NCBI RefSeq assembly: GCF_003573695.1
Contig: NC_039359.1
Location: forward strand, 158,928,451 to 158,992,450
DNA length: 64,000 nt
Direction: 5' to 3'
Source of the DNA: Papaver somniferum
Lineage: Eukaryota; Streptophyta; Magnoliopsida; Ranunculales; Papaveraceae
Part shown: piece by piece, positions 38,301 to 50,654 of the stretch
How the letters are laid out: each line of letters begins with the position of its first letter
Position numbering within the stretch: the first letter of the stretch is position 1
The notes under the pieces: model-generated
Database searches by the model: none
What the model saw: the letters and a program-made list of their open reading frames with translations, nothing else
What the model was told of the DNA's origin: nothing
Position numbers and translations under genes: made by a program

Positions 38301-40495
38301 TATAGTAGACTTAATCTTTGGAGTCAAAAGTTCATTCTATCCTCCATCAATATTTGCATAAAGACATATGATAAGACCTAACTTTTGGGCATATATGACA
38401 CAATCATGATTCACGGACGTAAACATAAATTATCCCATAACAATTTGCAATATATAAAACCAATAAAGATTAATACTGCAAAATCATCTCCCAAAAAATA
38501 CAAATGAGCTTAGAAGAGAAGTACTTAAAGAATCCAAGTACCCAAGTCCAAGAGAAGTGGAACAAGTGCGACGAAACTGAGCAAAACACTCAAAAACAAG
38601 AGACATGAAAATAACCAATCTTAACTCATCCAAAATCAGTGTTTCTCGTCACCATTTGGAAGAAAATTCAAAAAGGAAGAGAATGCAAAAAGAACGAGGT
38701 CATTCCGAGTTCGGACGAAGACGTTACGCCCAAAACAAGTTTTACCGAAAATCAATGTCAACGGGCCAGTATGCATACCGTTTTGCAAACAAAATTTCTT
38801 GACCTGGAGAAGTATGAAAACGGTGTGCATACTAAAATCCCTGGATTTTGATTTTAGATGATGGTATGCATACCTTGTATGTGTACCATGAAGTCCAAAC
38901 ATCCCGAACTACTATTTTAAAAACTAAACATATAAGAACCTTAAACACAAATTAAGTTACTTAGAAATGTACGATAAGCAAGGTACGCGGATCATTATAA
39001 GTACTCTAGGCAAATAAAAACACAAATCTTTCTCAAGTTTTTGTCAATGTAAATTGGCAAAGGTACGAAAACTAGTGGGATCCTTATGAAATTCTCATGG
39101 AGATTCTTTATGACCAAAAGAAAACATATCAACTTTGTTTAGATGCAATCATATATCCGAAAATAAATGCATTCATCAAGGGATTAATAGAGATACAATA
39201 AAACTCCCGCAATATTCCACGGCCGCACTCCCCACAAAGATTTGTCAATTAAGAACAAGTTCAATTAAGAACTCTCCCCCATAAAATGTAATTCCCGAAA
39301 GAACAACAAGAGCGACCTTAATTTTACAGGAAAGAAGGATTTTATGGACATCAACAAATCACATGAAACATGAATTTGTATCCAAAAATCTCGATTGAAC
39401 TAACCACAAAGGAACTGATTAATTCAATTGGTCATGCTCAACATAAGAAAACTTACGAAGCAACACAGTATTTTCACAAAGATGTGGATCAGGGACTGTG
39501 GAATAATCAAAGATTAATTCTATCTTTCGTCACTATTTTCACAATGACATATAGTAGACTTAATATTTGGAGTCAAAAGTTCATTCTATCCTCCATCAAT
39601 ATTTGCATAAAGACATATGATAAGACCTAACCTTTGGGCATATATGGCACAATCATGGTTCACGGACGTAAACAAACATTATCCCATAAAAATTTGCAAT
39701 ATATAAAACCAATAAAGATTAATACTGCAAAATCATCTCCCAAAAAATACAAATGAGCTTAGAAGATAAGGTCTTAAAGAATCCAAGTTCCCAAGTCCAA
39801 GAGAAGTGGAACAAGTGCGACGAAACGGAGCAAAACACTCAAAAACAAGAGACATGAAAATAACCAATCTTAACTCATCCAAAATCAGTGTTTCTCGTCA
39901 CCATTTGGAAGAAAATTCAAAGAGGAAGAGAATGCAAAAAGAACGAGGTCATTCCGAGTTCGGACGAAGACGTTACGCCCAAAACAAGTTTTACCGAAAA
40001 TCAATGTCAACGGGCCAGTATGCATACCGTTTTGCAAACAAAATTTCTTGACCTGGAGAAGTATGAAAACGGTGTGCATACTAAAATCTCTGGATTTTGA
40101 TTTTAGATGATGGTATGCATACCTGGTATGTGTACCATGAAGTCCAAACATCCCGAACTACTATTTTAAAAACTAAACATATAAGAACCTTAAACACAGA
40201 TTAAGTTACGTAGAAATGTATTATAAGCAAGGTACGCGGATCATTATAAGTACTCTAGGTAAATAAAAACACAAATCTTTCTCAAGTTTTTGTCAATGTA
40301 AATTGGCAAAGGTACGAAAACTAGTGGGTTCCTTATGAAATTCTCATGGAGATTCTTTATGACCAAAAGAAAACATATCAACTTTGTTTAGATGCAATCA
40401 TATATCCGAAAATAAATGCATTCATCAAGGGTTTAATAGAGATACAAGAGAACTCCCGTAATATTCCACGGCCGTACTCCCCACAAAGATTTGTC

Positions 40496-40540
40496 AATTA
40501 AGAACAAGTTCAATTAAGAACAAGTTCAATTAAGAACTCT
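40496..40540. repeat. 16-bp variable tandem repeat in the satellite unit
   Basis: The phrase AAGAACAAGTTCAATT occurs once in most units, twice here and near 31720 (imperfect), 37985, 46745 and 49255, and not at all near 41765 and 48005. The copy number explains the 1267-bp and 1235-bp unit classes. The phrase contains GAAC-AA-GTTC, a short inverted repeat. Confidence 0.85.
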
Positions 40541-42660
40541 CCCCCATAAAATGGCATTCCTTAAATAACAACAAGAGCGACCTTACTTTTACAGGAAAAG
40601 AAGGATTTCTTTGGACATTAAAAAATCACATGAAACATGAATTTGTATCCAAAAATCTCGATTGAACTAACCACAAAGGAACTGATTAATTCAATTGGTC
40701 ATGCTCAACATAAGAAAACTTACGAAGCAACACAGTATTTTCACAAAGATGTGGATCAGGGACTGTGGAATAATCAAAGATTAATTCTATCTTTCGTCAC
40801 TATTTTCACAATGACATATAGTAGACTTAATCTTTGGAGTCAAAAGTTCATTCTATCCTCCATCAATATTTGCATAAAGACATATGATAAGACCTAACTT
40901 TTGGGCATATATGACACAATCATGATTCACGGACGTAAACATAAATTATCCCATAACAATTTGCAATATATAAAACCAATAAAGATTAATACTGCAAAAT
41001 CATCTCCCAAAAAATACAAATGAGCTTAGAAGAGAATTACTTAAAGAATCCAAGTACCCAAGTCCAAGAGAAGTGGAACAAGTGCGACGAAACTGAGCAA
41101 AACACTCAAAAACAAAAGACAAGAAAATGACCAAGCTTAACTCATCCAAAATCAGGATTTCTCGTCACCATTTTGAAGAAAACTCAAAGAGGAAGAGAAT
41201 TCAGAAAGAACGAGGTCATTCCGATTTCGGACGAAGACGTTACGCCCAAAACAAGTTTTACCGAAAATCAACGTCAACGGGCCAGTATGCATACCGTTTT
41301 GCAAATGAAATTTCTTGACCTGGAGAAGTATGAAAACGGTGTGCATACTAAAATCCCTGGATTTTGATTTTAGATGATGGTATGCATACCTTGTATGTGT
41401 ACCATGAAGTCCAAACATCCCGAACTACTATTTTAAAAACTAAACATATAAGAACCTTAAACACAGATTAAGTTACGTAGAAATGTATTATAAGCAAGGT
41501 ACGCGGATCATTATAAGTACTCTAGGTAAATAAAAACACAAATCTTTCTCAAGTTTTTGTCAATGTAAATTGGCAAAGGTACGAAAACTAGTGGGATCCT
41601 TATGAAATTCTCATGGAGATTCTTTATGACCAAAAGAAAACATATCAACTTTGTTTAGATGCAATCATATATCCGAAAATAAATGCATTCATCAAGGGAT
41701 TAATAGAAATACAATAGAAATCCCGCAATATTCCACGGCCGCACTCCCCACAAAGATTTGTCAATTAAGAACTCTCCCCCATAAAATGTAATTCCCGAAA
41801 GAACAACAAGAGCGACCTTACTTTTACAGGAAAAAAAGGATTTCTATGGACATCAACAAATCACATGAAACATGAATTTGTATCCAAAAATCTCGATTGA
41901 ACTAACCACAAAGGAACTGATTAATTCAATTGGTCATGCTCAACATAAGAAAACTTACGAAGCAACACAGTATTTTCACAAAGATGTGGATCAGGGACTG
42001 TGGAATAATCATAGATTAATTCTATCTTTCGTCACTATTTTCACAATGACATATAGTAGACTTAATCTTTGGAGTCAAAAGTTCATTCTATCCTCCATCA
42101 ATATTTGCATAAAGACATATGATAAGACCTAACCTTTGGGCATATATGGCACAATCATGGTTCACGGACGTAAACAAACATTATCCCATAACAATTTGCA
42201 ATATATAAAACCAATAAAGATTAATACTGCAAAATCATCTCCCAAAAAATAAAAATGAGCTTAGAAGAGAAGGTCTTAAAGAATCCAAGTTCCCAAGTCC
42301 AAGAGAAGTGGAACAAGTGCGACGAAACGGAGCAAAACAATCAAAAACAAGAGACAAGAAAATAACCAAGCTTAACTCATCCAAAATCAGGATTTCTCGT
42401 CACCATTTTGAAGAAAACTCAAAGAGGAAGAGAATTCAGAAATAACGAGGTCATTCCGAGTTCGGACGAAGACGTTACACCCAAAACAAGTTTTACCGAA
42501 AATCGACGTCAACGGGCCAGTATGCATACCGTTTTGCAAACGAAATTTCTTGACCTGGAGAAGTATGAAAACGGTGTGCATACTAAAATCCCTGGATTTT
42601 GATTTTAGATGATGGTATGCATACCTGGTATGTGTACCATGAAGTCCAAACATCCCGAAC

Positions 42661-44400
42661 TACTATTTTCAAAACTAAACATATAAGAACCTTAAACACA
42701 CATTAAGTTACGTAGAAATGTACGATAAGCAAGGTACGCGGATCATTATAAGTACTATAGGAAAATAAAAAAACAAATCTTTCTCAAGTTTTTGTCAATG
42801 TAAATTGGCAAAGGTACGAAAACCAGTGGGATCCTTATGAAATTCTCATGGAGATTCTTCATAACCAAAAGAAAACATAACAACTTTGTTTAGATGCAAT
42901 CATATATCCGAAAATAAATGCATTCATCAAGGGATTAATAGAGATACAAGAGAACTCTCGCAATATTCCACGACCGCACTCCCCACAAAGATTTGTCAAT
43001 TAAGAACAAGTTCAATTAAGAACTCTCCCCCATAAAATGTAATTCCCGAAAGAACAACAAGAGCGACCTTACTTTTACAGAAAAAGAAGGATTTCTTTGG
43101 ACATTAAAAAATCACATGAAACATGAATTTGTATCCAAAAATATCGATTGAACTAACCACAAAGGAACTGATTAATTCAATTGGTCATGCTCAACATAAG
43201 AAAACTTACGAAGCAACACAGTATTTTTACAAAGATGTGGATCAGGGACTGTGGAATAATCAAAGATTAATTCTATCTGTCGTCACTATTATCACAATGA
43301 CATATAGTAGACTTAATCTTTGGAGTCAAAAGTTCATTCTATCCTCCATCAATATTTGCATAAAGACATATGATAAGACCTAACTTTTGGGCTTATATGG
43401 CACAATCATGGTTCACGGACGTAAACAAACAATATCACATAACAATTTGCAATATATAAAACCAATAAATATGAATACTGCAAAATCATCTCCAAAAAAA
43501 TACAAATGAGCTTAGAAGAGAAGTACTTAAAGAATCCAAGTTCCCAAGTCCAAGAGAAGTGGAACAAGTGCGACGAAACGGAGCAAAACACTCAAAAAAC
43601 AAGAGACAAGACAATGACCAAGCTTAAATCATCCAAAATCAGGATTTGTCGTCACCATTTTGAAGAAAACTCAAAGAGGAAGAGAATTCAGAAAGAACGA
43701 GGTCATTCCGAGTTCGGACGAAAACGTTACACCCAAAACAAGTTTTACCGAAAATCGACGTCAACGGGCCAGTATGCATACCGTTTTGCAAACGAAATTT
43801 CTTGACCTGGAGAAGTATGAAAACGGTGTGCATACTAAAATCCCTGGATTTTGATTTTAGATGATGGTATGCATACCATGAAGTCCAAACATCCCGAACT
43901 ACTATTTTCAAAACTAAACATATAAGAACCTTAAACACATATTAAGTTACGTAGAAATGTACGATAAGCAAGGTACGCGGATCATTATAAGTACTCTAGG
44001 CAAATAAAAACACAAATATTTCTCAAGTTTTTGTCAATGTAAATTGGCAAAGGTACGAAAACTAGTGGGATCCTTATGAAATTCTCATGGAGATTCTTCA
44101 TGACCAAAAGAAAACATATCAACTTTGTTTAGATGCAATCATATATTCGAAAATAAATGCATTCATTAAGGGATTAATAGAGATACAAGAGAACTCCCGC
44201 AATATATCACGTCCACACTCCCCACAAAGATTTGTCAATTAAGAACAAGTTCAATTAAGAACTCTCCCCCATAAAATGTAATTCCCGAAAGAACAACAAG
44301 AGCGACCTTACTTTTACAGGAAAAGAAGGATTTCTTTGGACATTAACAAATCACATGAAACATGAATTTGTATCCAAAAATCTCGATTGAACTAACCACA
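42661..44400. repeat. Satellite segment copied from 28886-30625 (offset 13775)
   Basis: Shares the 13-bp deletion next to GGTATGCATACC (at 43876), plus CACGACCGCACT, ATATTCGAAAATAAATG, CATTAAGGG and ATATATCACGTCCAC. The match ends between 44380 and 44475, where the sequence switches to another source copy. It is part of a three-piece mosaic running to about 48905. Confidence 0.85.
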
Positions 44401-45600
44401 AAGGAACTGATTAATTCAATTGGTCATGCTCAACATAAGAAAACTTACGAAGCAACACAGTATTTTCACAAAGATGTGGATCAGGGACTGTGGAATAATC
44501 AAAGATTAATTCTATCTTTCGTCACTATTTTCACAATGACATTTAGTAGACTTAATATTTGGAGTCAAAAGTTCATTCTATCCTCCATCAATATTTGCAT
44601 AAAGACATATGATAAGACCTAACCTTTGGGCATATATGGCACAATCATGATTCACGGACGTAAACAAACATTATCCCATAACAATTTGCAATATATAAAA
44701 CCAATAAAGATTAATACTGCAAAATCATCTCCCAAAAAATACAAATGAGCTTAGAAGAGAAGGTCTTAAAGAATCCAAGTTCCCAAGTCCAAGAGAAGTG
44801 GAACAAGTGCGACGAAACGGAGCAAAACACTCAAAAACAAGAGACAAGAAAATAACCAAGCTTAACTCATCCAAAATCAGGATTTCTAGTCACCATTTTG
44901 AAGAAAACTCAAAGAGGAAGAGAATGCAAAAATAACGAGGTCATTCCGAGTTCGGACGAAGACGTTACACCCAAAAGAAGTTTTACCGAAAATCAACGTC
45001 AACGGGACAGTATGCATACCGTTTTGCAAACGAAATTTCTTGACCTGGAGAAGTATGAAAAAGGTGTGCATACTAAAGTCCCTGGATTTTGATTTTAGAT
45101 GATGGTATGCATACCTGGTATGTGTACCATGAAGTCCAAACATCCCGAACTACTTTTTTAAAAACTAAACATATAAGAACCTTAAACACAAATTAAGTTA
45201 CTTAGAAATGTACGATAAGCAAGGTACGCGGATCATTATAAGTACTCTAGGCAAATAAAAACACAAATCTTTCTCAAGTTTTTGTCAATGTAAATTGGCA
45301 AAGGTACGAAAACTAGTGGGATCCTTATGAAATTCTCATGGAGATTCTTTATGACCAAAAGAAAACATATCAACTTTTTTTAGATGCAATCATATATCCG
45401 AAAATAAATGCATTCATCAAGGGATTAATAGAGATACAGTAGAACTCCCGCAATATTCCACGGCCGCACTCCCCACAAAGATTTGTCAATTAAGAACAAG
45501 TTCAATTAAGAACTCTCCCCCATAAAATGTAATTCCCGAAAGAACAACAAGAGCGACCTTAATTTTACAGGAAAGAAGGATTTCTATGGACATCAACAAA
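44400..45600. repeat. Satellite segment copied from 33143-34343 (offset 11257)
   Basis: Shares the rare variants ACATTTAGTAG, GGATTTCTAGTCACC, AAAGAAGTTTTACC, GGGACAGTATGC, GAAAAAGGTGTGC and AACTTTTTTTAGATG. The left edge falls in 44380-44475. The right edge lies between about 45580 and 45925, where the next segment begins. Confidence 0.85.
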
Positions 45601-45924
45601 TCACATGAAACATGAATTTGTATCCAAAAATCTCGATTGAACTAACCACAAAGGAACTGATTAATTCAATTGGTCATGCTCAACATAAGAAAACTTACGA
45701 AGCAACACAGTATTTTCACAAAGATGTGGATCAGGGACTGTGGAATAATCAAAGATTAATTCTATCTTTCGTCACTATTTTCACAATGACATATAGTAGA
45801 CTTAATATTTGGAGTCAAAAGTTCATTCTATCCTCCATCAATATTTGCATAAAGACATATGATAAGACCTAACCTTTGGGCATATATGGCACAATCATGG
45901 TTCACGGACGTAAACAAACATTAT

Positions 45925-48905
45925 CCCATAAAAATTTGCAATATATAAAACCAATAAAGATTAATACTGCAAAATCATCTCCCAAAAAATACAAATGAGC
46001 TTAGAAGATAAGGTCTTAAAGAATCCAAGTTCCCAAGTCCAAGAGAAGTGGAACAAGTGCGACGAAACGGAGCAAAACACTCAAAAACAAGAGACATGAA
46101 AATAACCAATCTTAACTCATCCAAAATCAGTGTTTCTCGTCACCATTTGGAAGAAAATTCAAAGAGGAAGAGAATGCAAAAAGAACGAGGTCATTCCGAG
46201 TTCGGACGAAGACGTTACGCCCAAAACAAGTTTTACCGAAAATCAATGTCAACGGGCCAGTATGCATACCGTTTTGCAAACAAAATTTCTTGACCTGGAG
46301 AAGTATGAAAACGGTGTGCATACTAAAATCTCTGGATTTTGATTTTAGATGATGGTATGCATACCTGGTATGTGTACCATGAAGTCCAAACATCCCGAAC
46401 TACTATTTTAAAAACTAAACATATAAGAACCTTAAACACAGATTAAGTTACGTAGAAATGTATTATAAGCAAGGTACGCGGATCATTATAAGTACTCTAG
46501 GTAAATAAAAACACAAATCTTTCTCAAGTTTTTGTCAATGTAAATTGGCAAAGGTACGAAAACTAGTGGGATCCTTATGAAATTCTCATGGAGATTCTTT
46601 ATGACCAAAAGAAAACATATCAACTTTGTTTAGATGCAATCATATATCCGAAAATAAATGCATTCATCAAGGGTTTAATAGAGATACAAGAGAACTCCCG
46701 TAATATTCCACGGCCGTACTCCCCACAAAGATTTGTCAATTAAGAACAAGTTCAATTAAGAACAAGTTCAATTAAGAACTCTCCCCCATAAAATGGCATT
46801 CCTTAAATAACAACAAGAGCGACCTTACTTTTACAGGAAAAGAAGGATTTCTTTGGACATTAAAAAATCACATGAAACATGAATTTGTATCCAAAAATCT
46901 CGATTGAACTAACCACAAAGGAACTGATTAATTCAATTGGTCATGCTCAACATAAGAAAACTTACGAAGCAACACAGTATTTTCACAAAGATGTGGATCA
47001 GGGACTGTGGTATAATCAAAGATTAATTCTATCTTTCGTCACTATTTTCACAATGACATATAGTAGACTTAATCTTTGGAGTCAAAAGTTCATTCTATCC
47101 TCCATCAATATTTGCATAAAGACATATGATAAGACCTAACTTTTGGGCATATATGACACAATCATGATTCACGGACGTAAACATAAATTATCCCATAACA
47201 ATTTGCAATATATAAAACCAATAAAGATTAATACTGCAAAATCATCTCCCAAAAAATACAAATGAGCTTAGAAGAGAATTACTTAAAGAATCCAAGTACC
47301 CAAGTCCAAGAGAAGTGGAACAAGTGCGACGAAACTGAGCAAAACACTCAAAAACAAAAGACAAGAAAATGACCAAGCTTAACTCATCCAAAATCAGGAT
47401 TTCTCGTCACCATTTTGAAGAAAACTCAAAGAGGAAGAGAATTCAGAAAGAACGAGGTCATTCCGATTTCGGACGAAGACGTTACGCCCAAAACAAGTTT
47501 TACCGAAAATCAACGTCAACGGGCCAGTATGCATACCGTTTTGCAAATGAAATTTCTTGACCTGGAGAAGTATGAAAACGGTGTGCATACTAAAATCCCT
47601 GGATTTTGATTTTAGATGATGGTATGCATACCTTGTATGTGTACCATGAAGTCCAAACATCCCGAACTACTATTTTAAAAACTAAACATATAAGAACCTT
47701 AAACACAGATTAAGTTACGTAGAAATGTATTATAAGCAAGGTACGCGGATCATTATAAGTACTCTAGGTAAATAAAAACACAAATCTTTCTCAAGTTTTT
47801 GTCAATGTAAATTGGCAAAGGTACGAAAACTAGTGGGATCCTTATGAAATTCTCATGGAGATTCTTTATGACCAAAAGAAAACATATCAACTTTGTTTAG
47901 ATGCAATCATATATCCGAAAATAAATGCATTCATCAAGGGATTAATAGAAATACAATAGAAATCCCGCAATATTCCACGGCCGCACTCCCCACAAAGATT
48001 TGTCAATTAAGAACTCTCCCCCATAAAATGTAATTCCCGAAAGAACAACAAGAGCGACCTTACTTTTACAGGAAAAAAAGGATTTCTATGGACATCAACA
48101 AATCACATGAAACATGAATTTGTATCCAAAAATCTCGATTGAACTAACCACAAAGGAACTGATTAATTCAATTGGTCATGCTCAACATAAGAAAACTTAC
48201 GAAGCAACACAGTATTTTCACAAAGATGTGGATCAGGGACTGTGGAATAATCATAGATTAATTCTATCTTTCGTCACTATTTTCACAATGACATATAGTA
48301 GACTTAATCTTTGGAGTCAAAAGTTCATTCTATCCTCCATCAATATTTGCATAAAGACATATGATAAGACCTAACCTTTGGGCATATATGGCACAATCAT
48401 GGTTCACGGACGTAAACAAACATTATCCCATAACAATTTGCAATATATAAAACCAATAAAGATTAATACTGCAAAATCATCTCCCAAAAAATAAAAATGA
48501 GCTTAGAAGAGAAGGTCTTAAAGAATCCAAGTTCCCAAGTCCAAGAGAAGTGGAACAAGTGCGACGAAACGGAGCAAAACAATCAAAAACAAGAGACAAG
48601 AAAATAACCAAGCTTAACTCATCCAAAATCAGGATTTCTCGTCACCATTTTGAAGAAAACTCAAAGAGGAAGAGAATTCAGAAATAACGAGGTCATTCCG
48701 AGTTCGGACGAAGACGTTACACCCAAAACAAGTTTTACCGAAAATCGACGTCAACGGGCCAGTATGCATACCGTTTTGCAAACGAAATTTCTTGACCTGG
48801 AGAAGTATGAAAACGGTGTGCATACTAAAATCCCTGGATTTTGATTTTAGATGATGGTATGCATACCTGGTATGTGTACCATGAAGTCCAAACATCCCGA
48901 ACTAC
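45925..48905. repeat. Satellite segment copied from 39683-42663 (offset 6242)
   Basis: Shares a 1267-bp unit followed by a 1235-bp unit, AAAATCTCTGG, GAGAATTACTTAAAG, CCGATTTCGG, GCAAATGAAATTTC and AATCATAGATTAATTC. One difference was noticed: 46879 onward has TGGTATAATC, as at 38121, where the copy at 40637 has TGGAATAATC. The match ends near 48905 (TCAACACTAAAC against TCAAAACTAAAC). Confidence 0.85.
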
Positions 48906-49507
48906 TATTTTCAACACTAAACATATAAGAACCTTAAACACAGATTAAGTTACGTAGAAATGTACGATAAGCAAGGTACGCGGATCATTATAAGTACTCT
49001 ATGCAAATAAAAACACAAATCTTGCTCAAGTTGTTGTCAATGTAAATTGGAAAAGGTACGAAAACTAGTGGGATCCTTATGAAATTCTCATGGAGATTCT
49101 TCATGACCAAAAGAAAACATATCAACTTTGTTTAGATTCAATCATATATCCGAAAATAAATGCATTCATCAAGGGTTTAATAGAGATACAAGAGAAATCC
49201 CGCAATATTCCACGACCGTACTCCCCACAAAGATTTGTCAATTAAGAACAAGTTCAATTAAGAACAAGTTAAATTAAGAACTCTCCCCCATAAAATGTCA
49301 TTTCCGAAAGACAACAAGAGCGACCTTACTTTTACAAGAAAAGAAGGATTTCTTTGGACATTAAAAAATCACATGAAACATGAATTTGTATCCAAAAATC
49401 TCGATTGAACTAACCACAAAGGAAATGATTAATTCAATTGGTCATGCTCAACATAAGAAAACTTACGAAGCAACACAGTATTTTCACAAAGATGTGGATC
49501 AGGGACT

Positions 49508-49850
49508 ATACCATTTATGTTGTGTACTATAGCCAATAAACACATATTATATATACACTTCTTGGTTCCAGTTTTTGAGAAGTATAAGGTCTAAGGCATG
49601 GATAGCATAGACAACCAAAGTACTTCAAAAAATTATAATTTGGTGGTCTGTGAAATATGACTTCAAAAGGATATTTATACTCAATAGCTCTTTTAGGTAA
49701 TCTATTAAATGTAAATTTTGTTGTACTGGTAGTGAAAAAGCGGGGGTACAACAACCACACCCAATATTTCGCTCAGCAGTGTGTATGGACTAACACCAAT
49801 ATAATTCTGAGAGCACCAACTAACAAAGCGAGATCAATCAAGAAATATAT
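49508..49850 (-). pseudogene. Ty1/copia integrase-region relic
   Basis: On the minus strand from about 49850 down, the translation resembles the end of the copia integrase core and the segment after it: KYWVWLL, NRLPKRAIEYKYPFEVIF, PPNYNFLKYFGCLCYPCLRP and KLEPRS. After a frameshift it continues as YSTQHKWY-like text (compare GYS..HKGYRC in copia elements). Copia Pol would cut and join element DNA into the genome; this piece is far too short and carries at least one in-frame stop and one frameshift. It is truncated exactly where the satellite array ends. No LTRs or reverse transcriptase part were found nearby. Confidence 0.75.
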
Positions 49851-50649
49851 CAAAGAGTTCGTATCTTTTTCTGTTTTGATTAATCACATGTTTTATTAAT
49901 AGAATACCAAATAATGAAAATGAAAGGCGATTGAATCATCTGAAAAAAAGATGGTTTCCTAATCAAATGCACTCAGGACCCATCTAAAAGAACAAAAAAC
50001 CAAGAGTGACCGAAACAAGATGAATCGCAGTAGTCCCCTCTGACGTGTCGGGCCTGATGGCTGGACGAGATTGAGTCAGGTAAGTTTTTTAGTTGAGTAT
50101 GTTTGGAATTGTTGCAATTGATGGAATTATTTGGATTTTTTTCTCCTGCTTCTTTCCAGGAAAGTCTCGGGTGTTATGCTTCTTTGTTTCCTTTCCTTAA
50201 TCTGCTTAGTTTAATTCCCTCTTTTATTTCAATTTATTGGTCCTTTTATGTTCTTGATTTTAATTTTATTAAAAACTATGGTTCTGGTTCATAGCAGATT
50301 TTCCTATGGGTTTTCCACTTGATTATTAATGGTGGCTGTTAAGTTGGGTTTTGCATAAGTGGTTGGTTGAAATTTTGATTAGTATTTGGAGCAGTTGGTA
50401 AGTTTTCCTTGTTAGAGAATGAAAAAGGTTCGTTGTTTTGTATTTGGGGATCAGTTTGAGACCTAGATTTAATTAGGGTAGTTTTTCTGTGCGTGTTCTT
50501 TGTCGGAGAAGATAATGATTCGAATCGGCCGTTTCGGTTCTGTAACTCGGCCTTGTATGATTGTATTGGTTTGGAATCGGAAGAAATTTCATTTTTTTTG
50601 GCTTCGAAGTTTTACCTCGAAAAGCGCACATGTAGTATTCTAATAGGGT
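49851..50649. other. Unassigned AT-rich sequence
   Basis: No coding frame with recognisable content. GAGTCAG followed by GTAAGTTTTT at about 50073-50090, and a TTCTTTCCAG at 50150-50160, look like a splice donor and acceptor around a short intron. This could be a stranded 5' untranslated exon, but nothing else supports a gene. Confidence 0.4.
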
Positions 50650-50654
50650 GCTAT
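50650..50654. repeat. Candidate target-site duplication, left copy (GCTAT)
   Basis: GCTAT precedes a TG at 50655. The same GCTAT (55449-55453) follows the CA end of the right LTR at 55448. Five base pairs is the usual size for plant LTR elements. A chance match is possible because the left LTR is divergent and its exact start cannot be fixed by alignment. Confidence 0.45.

Larger units (their letters stand above)
15858..49507. repeat. 1.25-kb satellite array, second block (about 27 units)
   Basis: Unit phase marks fall at 16837, 18087, 19339, 20589, 21841, 23093, 24342, 25592, 26844, 28096, 29348, 30587, 31854, 33105, 34355, 35605, 36854, 38121, 39370, 40637, 41872, 43123, 44362, 45612, 46879, 48114 and 49380. 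Spacing is mostly 1249-1252 bp, with outliers of 1235, 1239 and 1266-1267. All units are in the same orientation. Shared rare variants show multi-unit copying. The array ends abruptly at unit phase 128, where a copia relic begins. Confidence 0.96.

Noticed and set aside
52..49300. Dozens of 60-140-codon frames in the satellite units as genes
   Set aside because: They repeat once per 1.25-kb unit, overlap each other on both strands, have no recognisable domain, and are broken in several units. Best explained as chance frames in a homogenised repeat.
1..49507. CRISPR-like or bacterial repeat array
   Set aside because: Units are 1.25 kb and contiguous, with no short repeat-spacer pattern; the context is plant nuclear DNA.
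1..49507. Ribosomal DNA intergenic spacer
   Set aside because: No 18S, 5.8S or 26S segment anywhere in the window and no Pol I promoter-like element; the unit length and structure give no positive support.
50073..50160. Protein-coding gene with a first intron
   Set aside because: Donor- and acceptor-like sites exist, but no coding sequence follows before the retroelement at 50655.
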